Made by a program: the position numbers and the translations under genes. From the NCBI GenBank assembly GCA_008694505.1, contig VZDJ01000205.1, positions 111,718 through 175,717 on the forward strand: DNA of 64,000 bases, read 5' to 3'. Below are positions 19,369-32,241 of this stretch, in pieces; position 1 is the first letter of the stretch, and each line of letters opens with the position of its first letter. Under the pieces are notes generated by a model that was not told the DNA's origin, made no database searches, and was given only the letters and a program-made list of their open reading frames with translations. The stretch is from Cyanoderma ruficeps. Taxonomy: Eukaryota; Chordata; Aves; Passeriformes; Timaliidae.

Positions 19369-20532
19369 CTTAAATGTGGAAGGATCTGAACAGAAAGGAA
19401 AATACTTCTTTTAAACATAATAAAACAGGCACCCCTGAGGTTATTTAACCAGGCAGCTAAAAGGCAGGGCGAAGATGCAGAAAAATCCAGAGGACACAGC
19501 TTTTCCCTGGTCTGCAGGACAATGGGTTTCACTTGCTCTTTATTTAATCTATTATGAGGGAAAATAATGATTTTTTTTTTCTATTTGGTAAACTGCTTTG
19601 TGGTCCTGTAGCCAAGGTGGGAGGGCAGAGAGCTGCTGAGGCATGGGGAGATTGGCTGATGGGCTCATGGGTGGCCTGGAGTCAGCTTTTAGGGCAGCTC
19701 TAGGCAAGGCTTCTGCCCCGGTTTGGGGGGTCTGGAGGTCCCTGAAGTAATCTGAGTAATGAGGAATTGCTGTAGGGTGAGGGGGCATACAGAAGGACCA
19801 GGACTCTTCCTGTCCCCTGCTGGGCTGGTTCTTGCTTGTGAAGTCTGTCCCCCACTGGAGCTCAGGAGCCCCAAAGCCTTGGGGTTGCTTTCCTCCAGAA
19901 GCACAAAGTCAGGACGGTGTTCCTCGTGAGTGGAGCTTTGTCCCAGTGCCTTGGCTGCTCTGAAGCCATCTGGAGGTGCCAGCATGCTGCTTGCCAAGCC
20001 GTGCTGCCACAGAGCCTGATGGCACCGCGGGCTGTCCCCTTGTGCGGGCTGTCTGTCCCCTCTGCAGGCTGGCAGGGGTTTGCAGGTGGCACTGCAGGTG
20101 TGGATGCTCACCTGCCATGGGCTAAATGCTTGTGTCAGGCTGCTCCTGCTGGGGGACACCACCGCCCATGCTGCTGTGACATCTCTGAGCTTGGCACCTT
20201 GCACTATTTGGGAAGAGGTGGCAGCCTGATAGTTTCTCTTAGAAGAAAACAGAAGTATTTTAATTATATTTAGTATTAGTCCTGCACAGACACAAATGCC
20301 AGCATGATTTACATAATTTAGCAGTATGTTCCTCTCTGCTGAATTATGTGTAATTGTGTAGACATGGTCACTTTAAATATTTTATGGGTTTGTGTAATAT
20401 AAGACAGAGTGCAGCCTGTAGGGCCAGCAAAAAATCTTGCTGTATAACTTTTATTTCATTTTATTTCAGTACTTTAGTAATTCATTTTAGCTGGATTTGA
20501 ACATCAGAATGAGCTCGTGGTTAGAGGGTAAC
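19369..20532. other. No recognisable feature
   Basis: Unique-looking sequence to the right of the copy 2 TSD. Several overlapping open frames on the minus strand (19552-20204) are GC-driven, lack domains and are not supported. The segment would join 10406 in the empty site. Confidence 0.45.
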
Positions 20533-20900
20533 TGTCTTGGGTTTTGTAACCAAAAAAATGTTTATTCTATTCCATCTGTTGAAACCCGGTTGGGAGATTT
20601 TTTCTTTATCTGTTGTAACTCCAGAAAGGAGGGGGTAACTGCCTTCTCTGATAACAAGCCAGCTGTTAAAACCGGGTGGGGCATTGTTTCTTATCTCTGC
20701 TCACTCTTCCACTACCTCCCAAGCCAGCTGTTAAAACAGGGTGAGGGATTGTTTCTTATCTCTGTTCACTCTTCCACTACCCCCATGGAAATATCTTCTG
20801 TTAATGGACCATTAAAGCTCACCAATGATATAACACATTACATCATCCTATTGTGAGATGCTCCACCCAGGGAGGAGGTGCCAAACCATTTTCACCCAGG
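20533..20900 (+). repeat. Partial ERVL-type LTR (family F)
   Basis: Begins TGTCTTGGGTTTTG and follows the complete family F LTR at 54643-55264 (opposite strand) through the block with GAGATGCTCCACCCAGGGAG, then stops matching near 20900. It contains a 65-bp tandem duplication (20655-20719 and 20720-20784), each unit beginning CAAGCCAGCTGTTAAAAC. The 3' part of the LTR is missing. Confidence 0.72.
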
Positions 20901-23900
20901 TAAAAACCTTGTACAAAAACAATCTGCCGTCTCTGTCAAGAGAGAGTATTTGTATTTATTTGCAGGATGGGTATCATTGAAGTCAGATGTCATCCTTGTC
21001 AGGTTTTGCCACTGATCATGTCATAGGTGGTTTGAATATGACTTAGTCCAGTGAGATATTTAATAACAGCCCATTTGAAGTGCAGCGTTCACAATAGCTT
21101 CTCATTTTTGCCTGATACAACACAAAATCTCTCACTAGCATGCTTTTCATTTGGAATTGTCTGGCTGAGGATTTCTGATCTCTTCTGGTTTTATCTGCAT
21201 AGAAGTTTTTAGTTGCTCAGGTAGATTGCTGGAATTTGAAGTGTAAAGCACCATGTAAATAAAACAGGTGTTCCACCCAAAAAGCCTCTGCAGAAACCTT
21301 GTAAATAGATTATAGTAAGGGTTTTTAGGAAGCTCAGCTGTATCTCAGCTTAAGCTCTATTTTTTCCTTTTTCTTCTATCCCCTTCCTTTCAGGGCCGTG
21401 TGTAACATAGGAGCCTTTTGAGGCTGATGCAGAACAAGACTCTGTCACCTCATGTCTGCTCTGTTGACAAAAACATGTTATTGTGGGTGACCACAATGGA
21501 ACTGAATAGATCCAGGGCTTTGCATCTTGCTTTGACAAAGCAAGAGAAGATCAAACCCTCCATACTTTCAAATAAACGAAATACTTCATAGTCTGCTTGA
21601 GTTGAAAAATTTGTATTCACAGGTCTTTTGGTTATTTGTGAAGCCTTTTCTAGAGGGATAAAACTGATCATAATTTGATACAATTGCAGCCCAATACTCT
21701 TGGCTTTATTTGGAGTGAATGTCCACATTTTGTTATCAGTTGCTTTGATTTCTCTGTAATCATCAAGGCTGCCTCTCAAGAACTGAGATGTAATAGCTCT
21801 GAGCTGTAATGAGAGGAAGGCAGGGGACAGGAGTGCAGAAACCAGCACAAGCTGCTGCAGATCAGGTTCCTGCTCTGGCCCTGCTGTGTGAGAGCAGTCT
21901 CTGTGGCCCCAAACCCTTCAGCCCTGGTGCCCCAGAGTCCCAGTGGAAAACATCCCTCTGGGGAGCTGCTTTTCTGTCCTTCTTCAGCAGATCCCTGCTG
22001 GCAGCTCCTCTTGGAGACTGGGTCTCCATCCTGCCAGGGCAGGCTGGTCACCATTCCCAGTGCTTTGGATTTCTGCCTGACACTGCTAAGAGACATTTTG
22101 TGTCTTCAGCGCAGCCTGGCAGATTTCCCTCTGCCCTCCCCCTGCTCCCATCCCATCTCTGCAGGCACTGTTAAATCATTTTACCTCTGCATCTTGCCCT
22201 GGTCCTGCTGCAAGGCAGCAGTGCTGCTCGGCTGTTGGTGAGGCCATGTACAAATGGTTCAGAGTGGTTTCTCTTCCAGGAAATTCAATTTCCCTTCTCA
22301 TATGAGCTGCCAAAAGATCATAGCTGCTGGGAAGACTTAAAATCCAAAAAACCTTTTGATGAGTTACATGGGTAAAGGCCCTTTGGATTAGAGCCAAACA
22401 AATGGTGTGTTTTGGCTTGTGGACCGTAGAAAAATATTGGAGAAAAAGATGGCAGATAGGGGAGCTGCATAAATATGACAGGTTTTTTGGCAGTTTTCAA
22501 CTAAGGAACAGTAACTTTAGGAAGTTATAAAGGGTTGAACAAAATATTTTGCATAGCTAATTTTTTTATTTTGGGGCTGACCTTTAAACAAATCTAATAA
22601 ACCTCAGAATTGTTGCCATTTGAAATCAAAAGACAAAATATCTAATCCTAATTTTGAATGTCTTTTGTTAATTTTAATTGGTATTTTTCCTTGGAAAAGT
22701 TTGTCTGAAAAATATCACCTACTACTTATGATGGCAGACAGCATATTTTATGAGACATTTGTGTTTTGACAAAGCAAGCTCTGTCATACAATTTGGTTTC
22801 GCATATTTTTATACTAGCGTTTAAATGTTGGGCTTGAACTGCTCAGCTGTAAGAAAATACATTTATAATCTCCTTACAGTCATATATTCTTGCATGCTGA
22901 AAGAATTGGTTAGAGTAATTTGTAATTCTTCCAGATAATTTTAAATAATACATGGTTTAGAAGAAAAAAGCAATGGCAAACAGAAGCTCAGAAAGCAGCT
23001 TTTCACCTGATCATGTGAAAGGCAACTGCAGAGCTTCCAGCAAAGCTTGCCAGTGACTGGATGTTGCTGATGGAAGGATCCCACACTTTGATTTGAACCT
23101 GTTGGCCAAACGTGCTGTATAGATGGCCAAAAGAATGAATTCTTTTAGAGAAAACACCTGTCCCTGCTGTCTCCAGTCCTCTGCTGCTGATTTGTCTTGG
23201 CAGCAGAAAGGGGTAGAACAAGTGTGCTCTATTTTAAAAAGTACTTTTGTCACTGCAATAGTCTAATCTTACCTTCCAGATGTACCTCTTAAAATACTTT
23301 TTCTTAGTCTGTCCATGCAGTCTGTGCATCTCCCATGTGACTTCCAGCGCTTTCATCTTTGGATTCTCCCAGTTAGGCCCTGGAAATCCTGATTTGCTGA
23401 CCCCCAGCTGGCACTAGGCAAGGTCCTGTTCCCCTGGACTTTTCAGTGGTGCAGGGTCATCTCAAGTGATGGACAGATGGAGACCCTGAAATAAGGGTAA
23501 ATTTGTTGTTGTGCTTTTATGGGGATTTCTATTCATTTTTTGAATTAATCTTTTGCAGTTGGGCTAAATGTGAGTTCTGCCTATTGTTTAGGGCTTTGAA
23601 CATGAGTGTGCAGTAATTGGTTGGAGATAATTAGCACAATGACAGTAAATCACCCAGCAGCTTGAGCCATCTGCAATGGCACAGACTTTGTGTGCTTTAT
23701 GAGTAACCTTTTACAGACGATTTCATGCTTCAGCACTGCAGAAAATAGAAGTGCAGGAATGATAACAATGTCCTTCCCTGACAACACATGATACTCATTT
23801 CCTCTGGTCTCTCACCTGTTTCTTTGTCACATCCTGTTTCCACTTGCACTAGAAAGGCACAGAGAGGTTGCTGGCAGGTTGGGAAGTGCCAGGAGTGCTG

Positions 23901-26900
23901 GAATGGGCATTGCATGTGGAGTGGACATGATTGTCCAGCTGATACCCCAATGAACTAAGTACTGCAACTGAGAGGAGAAAAAGGGTGTGGTGAAAGGAAG
24001 CACTGTGTAAGATCAAGTTGAGAATATGATTATTTTTCACATGTGGCATCAAATTTTGGAAATATGTATCTTTTTACATTTTTATATTGAAAAAAGCATG
24101 CCAAGTTTTCCTCTTATGTAGAAAGATTGGCTATTGTTAATGAAATGAACAAAAATGGCATTTTCATTGCACTTGATGAAACCACAAAAGGTGAATTCCC
24201 TTGTTCTTTAAAAGTAGTCATGGCTATAACTGATTTTTAAATGTAATTTTAAATACTCAAGTTTTTTCTCTCATTTTATTGTAGAAGTATTTTAACTTCA
24301 TTTTTATCTGTATTGAAATTATAAGGAGAAGTAATGACATATTGAGAATACAGGCAATATGAGAATATATGTATTCAGACATCTAATTTTTATTTGTCCC
24401 TAACCAATTATGACAATCTCTTTTAAGGAGCAGTGCTCCTTGTAGTTTACTGTGCTGGATAGGTTGGCTAGAGGTAATCCCAGTCGTGCTGGTCCAGTTT
24501 GGCAGTTGTCCAGCTGAGTTGGGCCATAGAGGCGTGCTGTGGAGAAGTATAAAATGCTGTATTTCGGGGTGTGCGGATCATGTTTGTGTTGTTGCTTTCA
24601 TTATTCACAGTATGTAGGATGCTTTCCTTTCTGAAAAAGGAACTCCTTCACACAACAGTCTGAAAATCCCTGATGGCTCAAACTGCTGGATTCCGAGCCA
24701 GCACCTTCCAGCAGTGAGCTTGTCTGGCAGCATGCCCTGCTGGAGCTGCTGGCCCCTGTGTCACCGTTCTGCATTTCCATTTGGAAGCAATCATGTTTAC
24801 TTGGGTTTCTGGGTGCAGTTGGAATTACTGCCTGCTTGTGGAGCACTTCAAGGACATAAAATAAGTACTGGAGATGTTGATTTATCTGGCTCCTCAGAGG
24901 AGCTGACTGAACATCCTGAATGCACGCTCTGGAGACCAGCACTTTGGATGATGCTTTAGGAGGCTCTGGCCAGCCTTGGCCCTTGGTCTCTTCCCCCAAA
25001 CAAGCTGTGCTTCCTCCAGAGCACGTGGACTCTCTTTCTGTGTCTGCTTTCTGCTTCCCCTCCATCCAGCCAGCCCCCTGCCTGTGTTTTATTCTGTGAC
25101 ATTTAATACTTCTTTGCCTAGGGTGAAGTCTTACAAATGGTTGTAAATAGCATTGCCCCCTTCCATTAGCAGCAGAATGACTTGCTTGCTTTGCTGCTAT
25201 TTAGCCTGGCTGAAACAAGCTTGTGGCATACAATTCCTTGTGCTGGTCATTAAACCCTGTTAATAATGTGCTGTGTGAGGTGCCATCTGTCCATGCAGAG
25301 ATACTCCTATCTGCTGAGGAATAACTCACTGTCAGATACTGGAGCAGGTTTGTGTGGGGCTGTTACAGAGGCCCCATTTGTGCCTTGTTTGAATCTGGGA
25401 TAAGGGAGGAAAGGCTACATCTCATCACTGCTCTTAGACCTGAGAGGTTTTGGGAAAGCAAGTGGATTCTCAGTGTGTAACAAGTGAAATAGAATGAACA
25501 GGCAGGGTTGGGAGAGTGAAATTCACAACAGTATCTAGAGCAATTTATGCTAGAAATAAGAGGAACATTTGCATCATCAATTTGGGAAGACCTTAATTCA
25601 GAACGACAGTGGATTCTTTTTTAGCTGTTTTTAACAATGAAATTTACCTTTCTGAAGATCCTCTAGAAGGTCAAGTTTTAAGCAAGGCTCACCTTAGAGC
25701 CATGGGAAGGGACATCAGGGCCATGAGCTGAATCTGCCTCACAGGGCACAAACCAGGAGGTTGTCAAGGTCATGCTCAGGAGAAAAGCATTTTCCTTATT
25801 CTGGTCCCACAAAAAAAAAACCAAAAAACCCTGTTGGCAGTCATTTGTATGCTTATGACCTCTGCTACGCAAAAATTCAGTTTAAATTACTGGAATGGTT
25901 TGGTCTGGTTCAGCATTTATAATTTTTCTTAAGATTTCAAGGTTTCTGAATGCTGTCCAAAACTCACATTTTGTAGGAGCTCTTAAGTAACAAACCCCTG
26001 AGGCAGGATCTTGTTTGTAAACATAAAATTTACCCTGGACTCCCTCCAGGACTGTTCTCTGTGATCCTTCCTCTCTGTGGAAAGCAGGCTTAAAAAGCAG
26101 CAGTGCTTTGATATGAATTCTTCTCAATCGAAGTTTGGAAACTAGTCTGCTCAAGCTGCTAAAAGGAATCAGTGAAATAACTTCATTCAGCTTCCTAATG
26201 CCTTTCCCACTGATCTCTCCTAAATGCCAGCTTTTTCAGGAGCCTGTATTAGAGATTTTGGGTGAATTTCTCTTTAAAGATAACATTTGTCTTCATGTCT
26301 AGAAGATATTATTGGCCCAGTCAGAGAGAACCTCTTCCAAAAATGGTACCTAAAATTATCCAGTGAGATCCAACAAGAGACAAACTAAGCAAGCAGAAAG
26401 AAATATTTCATTTTATCTCTCCATAAATAATCCATTGGGAGATTTTTATTGAAGGCCATGTACAATAAATTGTGCAGTGACAGAAAATGCATAATTTCCC
26501 CTGGAAGGCAGGCAAATGGAATAGAAGTTCTATCTCAAAGGCTGGGGCAGCCTGGGTGGCTCATCAGCTGGATAACCATGTGAGAGACCCAGAGGCAACT
26601 GCAGAACTGTCATCTCAGCTGTTGTCAGTGGAACTGGCCAGGGAGGTAGCTGCTGAAGGCCTTTCTACGTGGGCATCTGGTTCTTGCAGCAATTTAATGC
26701 TGCCCATCTGTGTGCCCATCCTCTTCCAGGGGAGTAGAGGAGTCACCTGGTTTTTGGGGAGGGGTTTACAACTGCTGATCCACCACCATTTTGGATCTCT
26801 CTTGGCTTGGCTTGGGTTGTATTTTTACTAGCAGTATTTTTGAAGCATGTTCCTATCTTAAGACATGGTTGAAATTTGCAAGGAGACTTCATAGGAGAAA

Positions 26901-27387
26901 TGAAGTAATAGAAGGATGGATAGCTGGACAGTGAAAGTGTCTTATCTCTTTTTCACAGGAAATGAGGTTAAAAAAGAAAGAGCTAGTACTTTTTCTGGGA
27001 GCTGTGTACTGCTCCTTGGACAGATGTCCGCATTCTTGGATTAGTCAGGATAAACCTCCAGATAATATACGAGAAGAGCAGTGAGTTGTGAAATGCAAAA
27101 TTTTTCTGCAACAGGCCCATTAGTGTTTTGCTTCTGCATTACTTATAGAAGCTCAGTTGAACTTGATGGATAAATATTCTTTCTCTAGAGTCATGTTGTG
27201 TATGTACACTACCTCTGTTGCATATTGTAAAGGTCAAATTTTAAATCTGCTCTTAAATGAACACTCTGCTGCATATTCTCTGTTCTGCTGTCACATGTGT
27301 GTACTCATTTTATCGACTTGTTTCTGTACCAGATCCATCATTTGCCTCTCTGTGTGTGAAATGATGTTTAATGAGTTTTATACCAAT
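20901..27387. other. No recognisable gene or repeat
   Basis: About 6.5 kb of ordinary intergenic-looking sequence. The longest frames (for example minus 24601-25065, minus 21450-21848, plus 21809-22174) have no recognisable domain and are accompanied by equal frames on the other strand. I see no tandem array, LTR pair or RNA gene. Confidence 0.5.
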
Positions 27388-27393
27388 ATCCTG

Positions 27394-27899
27394 TGTAGTG
27401 ATGCACCCCACACCCCCAGCAGGTGTTTCCAAATAGGGAAAGAGTTTCAGTTTACCTTTAGACATTTTAGGAAGTTTAGCTAGAAAGTTCTGTGTTTTTC
27501 TCTTAAGTAATTGGCTCAGTGCCAAGAGAGAAGCATCTATTGGACCTTTTCATCATTCTTCAAAGCCTGTATCTCTCTCTATTGGCTGCAAGCAAAATTG
27601 TCCCTCCTAAAACATTCAGTATTTAGGAAGGGGTCCAAATTAAGTAAGAGGCTTTTTGGAGTATTTTTAGCAAGGTGTCAGAGGTTTCTCAGACACCTGT
27701 GCATGGCTTATCTTTTGTTTTCTGTAACATTTGTTATTTTTCTTTATTAAACCTTTTGCTTTACAAAACACCTCTGAAGAGCAGTCTCACTAATTGATTT
27801 TAGCCACTTCTCTGCAAAGGCTGGACCCTCAGAGATTGATACATTAGCACATAGTTTATAAGACTCTGACCGCGTGTAAACCTGTATCAATCCTGCCTG
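27394..27899 (+). mobile_element. Solo LTR, family D (506 bp), TSD ATCCTG
   Basis: Begins TGTAGTGATGCACCCC and ends CCTGTATCA, with a perfect 6-bp duplication ATCCTG (27388-27393, 27900-27905). ATTAAA near 27746 could serve for polyadenylation. Two copies on the other strand are at 39936-40435 and 52131-52625. A 6-bp TSD points to a class II (ERVK-like) integrase. Confidence 0.9.
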
Positions 27900-27905
27900 C
27901 AGAGA

Positions 27906-28701
27906 ACTCAGTTTAAAAATAGACTGGCTCAGCTGTGTAAAGATGAGATACCTGAGGTCATCCAAATGGCACAATTGGGATTGCTTTGAATGATGGGACA
28001 GTGCCAGTGTACCCCAGCTATGAATCAGTGTACTCAGGGGCTTTAAATTAAGGAGGGCAGATCAGTTTTAACTTTGTCAGGCTTTCCAGGTGGAGGTTTG
28101 TGGGGTAGTTTCCCCCCTTTCACCACAAAGAGCTCTGTTCCAGAGCTCTGAGGAGCCCTTTGCTGCATCCTGGTGTCTCCTGTACTCCAATCCACCCTGG
28201 TGATATCTCAGCAGGCTTCAGGCACCTCACAAGGTTTTCATTCCCATGCTGCTTTCAGAGCTGGATGGGACCGCTTGCCTGAGGTCATCCCAAGGAGCCT
28301 GCTGGCACTTGGAGCTGGGCTGTGGTTCTGAGTCACAGTCAGTGCCACCACCACATGGTGTGCCATGGCTCATCTCTCCAGAGCTTCTATCTGGCAGGGA
28401 GAACAGGCTTCAGAATGGGCTTGATGTATTTATTTCTGCTGCCTGTCTTTTCATTCTGTAGGACTCATGTTTCTGTGCTGATTCTTGAGTTGTTAATGAA
28501 GTTGAGAAGCAGTGAGTAATTGGGATGCAGGATGGGAATGCTTACCATTCTTTGACAGAAGCTTGAGTGAAAATGTTACTTGAAGCTCATTTCCACAGTA
28601 TTGTTATGCAAAACAATGGAAAGAGCCTGCCAGCTTCTGATTTTGGGATGGGGAAGTTTTTTTAGTTTGTCTTCCAATAGGATATATCCAGCCCCAGATA
28701 T
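27906..28701. other. No recognisable feature
   Basis: About 800 bp between two solo LTRs. Only short frames; nothing I can name. Confidence 0.45.
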
Positions 28702-28706
28702 CTAGG

Positions 28707-30179
28707 TGTGTTGGTTTAGCACAGATGGTGAGGTGCAATTGGTGATTTCTTTTGAACTGACAACCAAAATAGCCAATTGCATGCAGGGATACACCTCTGG
28801 GACACACACAGCCTTAAAAAAAGTTAGAAGGAAGCCTGGGATAGCTCTCTCTTCCTTCTGCTTTCAAAGGAGGTAAGGCAGTCCTGGCTCTCTCCTTTGG
28901 AGGGGGCCAGGGCGGCCTGGCCTGCCCCGGCCCTGGGCCTTCACGGGAGGCCTGCCTGGCCTGGCGATTCCCAGGCTGGGAGAGGGGATGATGTGCCCCC
29001 ATCCTGGCCCAGATCGGGTTTTTAGCAGCTGGAAAACACCCTGCCGCTCCCCCTATGGGGGGGGGGAGCTGGCCCGAGGCCTGGCCATGGGCCTGAGCCT
29101 TTTTCCCAGCAGGGGGAGGGGAGCCTGCAGCCACTCCAAACTGGGCCCACCCTGAATAAGACCGAGGGGTGGGGGCAAGGAGCCTTTCATCAGCTGGGCT
29201 GTTTTGAAATCTGAGTTTTTCCCCCATTCCCACAGCTTTTGAAAAGCCTGGCTGCCACCCAGCAGAAATCACATGACCACCACAGGCCTGGGCAAGCTTT
29301 AACTGTTTCCTGCCAGGAGATGGGACTTCCAAAGCACTGGCTCTTCCCAGAGTGAGAACAGACAAATTGATGGAGCATAAAGAAGACTTAGCATAACAGT
29401 CATGGAGAGAGTGAGAAAAGGATTAATTAGAGGAAGGATGAAGGAGTTGCCTGCTGGCTGGACTTTCTTGTTTGAGCTATGGAAATGAACTCTATAGGTA
29501 GATTGTCCTTTAAATCATGGAAAAATATGCATCTGGGGAGATGATTTCTGGATTTTTGAGCAAAGGTGTTTGTGATGGACTGAATAATATTGCATTAGAA
29601 TCTGTGATTCTTGTGGTCCCTTGAGATACCTGAACAGAGAGAAAGATGAGAAGCTCCTGCACCAGTGAAAGAAGTGAGAAGACATCTCTGTTCCTTGAGA
29701 TGAGAAATCCTTTGCCTTGAAGCTGCTTATCTTTAAAAGGTGACACCCTAGATGCCTGAGTTCCATGACCCATAAGCAGCTTGGGAAACTGCTAATGGGA
29801 GGAGACCACATGGAAGCAGGTTTCCCCGGGCAGCTGTTTCTGTGAGAGTTCCAACCCACAAGAGAGCTTTTCTAAGTTGTCAGTGGGAGAATTTCATAGA
29901 GAACAAGAGACTCCTCTCCTGAAGAATAGATGAAAGACTATATTTAAATGGTGAAACTGACTGGAAGTCATAAGTTTTGTCTCTGTGTTGTTTGTAGAAA
30001 AGTGAACACTTGTGGGGGGAGGAGAATGGTTTTGTAAATTTCATTTTTTTTTCTTTCTTTTCCTTACTGTGTGTTAATAAACTACATGTTTACCTTTAAG
30101 TTGAGCCTATTTCACCTTTTTATCCCAAAATCCTATTTCCAGTTGGCAAATAAAATTTGGCAAACGTGAAACCATCACA
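28707..30179 (+). mobile_element. ERVL-type solo LTR (1,473 bp), TSD CTAGG
   Basis: Begins TGTGTTGGTTTAGC and ends AAACCATCACA, with a perfect CTAGG duplication (28702-28706, 30180-30184). The interior has a GC-rich block (28890-29160), an AT-rich 3' third and AATAAA near 30077. The long minus-strand frame 28814-29365 falls in the GC-rich block and is not a gene. Length and end sequences are like the LTR at 3327-4757. Confidence 0.88.
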
Positions 30180-30184
30180 CTAGG

Positions 30185-31704
30185 TTAAAGCCTGACCTTT
30201 AATCCAAGACATGATCACAAAAGCTTGGAATATAAAGATGTATTTTAAGAGTTTCCTTCCCCAGAAGCCTTTCTATTGTTTTTTCTTTTTGTATTACAGA
30301 TGCTCATTTGTGGGGAAATCTTATAAACATGGCATCTGCTGCCAGTGATTTTGGAAACCGCTGCTTTTTGTCAATGGCTTATTTTTGCAAATTGCTCAGA
30401 TTAATTTCTCTGCAATTCTAAATATTTCTTTCAAGATATTCTAGCTACTCCAGCTGAATGGCAGGCTCTTGCTGTCAGCCTAATCAGCCTAATATGCCTG
30501 AGGGTGCTGCCTGCTGTCTTCTGACCTCTGGGCAGGACGTCTAAGATATTTTTTCTCCAGAATCTCTGATGTCAGCGTCCAATCTGTGGGGAGGAAGCAG
30601 AAAGCATGTGACTCACTGAATGGGAGACTGATCTAGCAGACTTCATTTCACTACAGTCTCATCCAAACTCAGCATTGGTATTGGTTGAAGATAAGCACTG
30701 AGACTGATCTAAACCAGGATACTTGTTAGGCAGATCTGCTTTAATTTTAATGCAGATCCATTTATTTTATGTTACTGTGGAAACTATGAAAGAAGAAACT
30801 GGTCTTCAGAATTGTGTTAAGAAGGGATGAGACTCAGATTGCTGGGATGCTACATGTACATTTGCCTTGTCCTTAAACTTTTTCCTGAGTAGCCACCATG
30901 GACAACGTCAAGAGACTAAATTGGAGGGGATTGGTGACTTTCTCATTTAGGCAGTCTGTTTGTTTTTATGTTAAATTTGCCTTTTGATTGTGATCACAAA
31001 ATTTTATAGCAAGGAAATTGATAGGAATTTCTTTAATTTCTTGGAAACCTCCAACCTGGAATGAAATATTCCTTGCAATTGTACTGTTGAGTTGCTGGTT
31101 ATCCCCTGTGGGTAATACAGCATTAACATGCGGATGTGCCAGGCAAACCAAAGGAGGAAATTGGAATAGAATCTAAATACATATGTATTTGCTGTTGCAG
31201 CAGGTTTTTTTAATAAATGCTGCTGGCCAGACTGCAATACCCTGTAGCAGGTTCTTGCCAGCCATGGTCTGTCTGCGTGCAAGCTCTCCTGGACTGGTGC
31301 CCAAACAGACCCAGAGCCATGGTGCACTGAGGAGGAGGAGGTGCACTGAAGACTCAGGCAGGGCTCAAGAGCTGGGATAGACTGGGCAGATTTTGGACTC
31401 CTAAAGGCAGGCAAACAGTGTGGGTTGCCCCAAAATAGAGAACTCGCAGTATCTGTTAAATGCAGTCCAGTAAGGTGGCAGGCAGAGCTGCCATGCTGCG
31501 CAGTGAGGGCAGGGGGTGCTTTGGGAAGCTGCAAGTGTGTAGTCCCTCCTGCATTTTGATGCGATGCCAGAGAAACCCCAGCTAGCTCGCACACCCCAGC
31601 ACTGCGCCGAGAGTGGCTGCTCCCATGCCTCTTCAGGCTCGGGTAGTGGTAAAGCAGGGCTGCTGAATCGGGCAGCAGCGAGACTGCTCTCAAATGGCAG
31701 TCGG
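30185..31704. other. No recognisable feature
   Basis: About 1.5 kb. The minus-strand frame 31004-31693 is long (229 codons) but has no domain and overlaps other open frames; composition explains it as well as coding would. Confidence 0.45.
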
Positions 31705-31706
31705 TT

Positions 31707-32236
31707 GTGATGTGCCGTGGATTGGAGCAAAGAACAGGAAGGGGTTTCTCGCGTGCTTCTCAAAGGATTTATTCCTCAAGGGGTGCAGTGGCAAAAAAAC
31801 CAAAAAGCCTGTGCTTACACAGTCTTTTAAATGGGGGAAGAATGGGGGGGAGGATACAATTCTTCAACCAATCAGGGATATAACTGGGAGGGGATTAAGG
31901 AGGGACTCACAATATGACAAATTATAGGCTAGGCAAGGGGAGTGGAAAGGGTCACATGGACCAACGGGGTGTCGAAGAATAGGGGAATTCCCAGGCGGAG
32001 TTTAGGCAGGGGGTAGGGGAGAGCAAGGATTGACAGGGAACTCTCTGGAACTAAGGGCAGGGATTTAGGGAAGATTGACATAATGTAAATGAGGTAACAG
32101 GTGGGTCTAGGGGGTGAATGACAGCTTGATAAGGGAGGAGAACTTGGGGTAAAACCAAACCCATCAGGGAGAAAACAGGAACAAACCATTGGGAGAATAA
32201 TTTCACAATAACTTAACAAAAACATACCACCACAGC
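31707..32236 (-). repeat. LTR-like element, probably a solo LTR (family G)
   Basis: Read on the minus strand it starts TGTGGTGGTATG and ends GGCACATCACA. It has a long pyrimidine-rich region, a TTTAAAAGAC motif (about 31830) in the place of a TATA box, and AATAAA (31770) about 60 bp from the end, the order expected of a retroviral LTR. I could not find a matching TSD, so the ends are tentative. Confidence 0.6.
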
Positions 32237-32241
32237 ATTTC

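Noticed and set aside
28814..29365. 183-codon minus-strand ORF
   Set aside because: It lies inside a TSD-bounded solo LTR in a GC-rich block; no domain.
31004..31693. 229-codon minus-strand ORF
   Set aside because: No recognisable domain, overlaps another open frame on the same strand, no splice or repeat context. Length alone was not enough.
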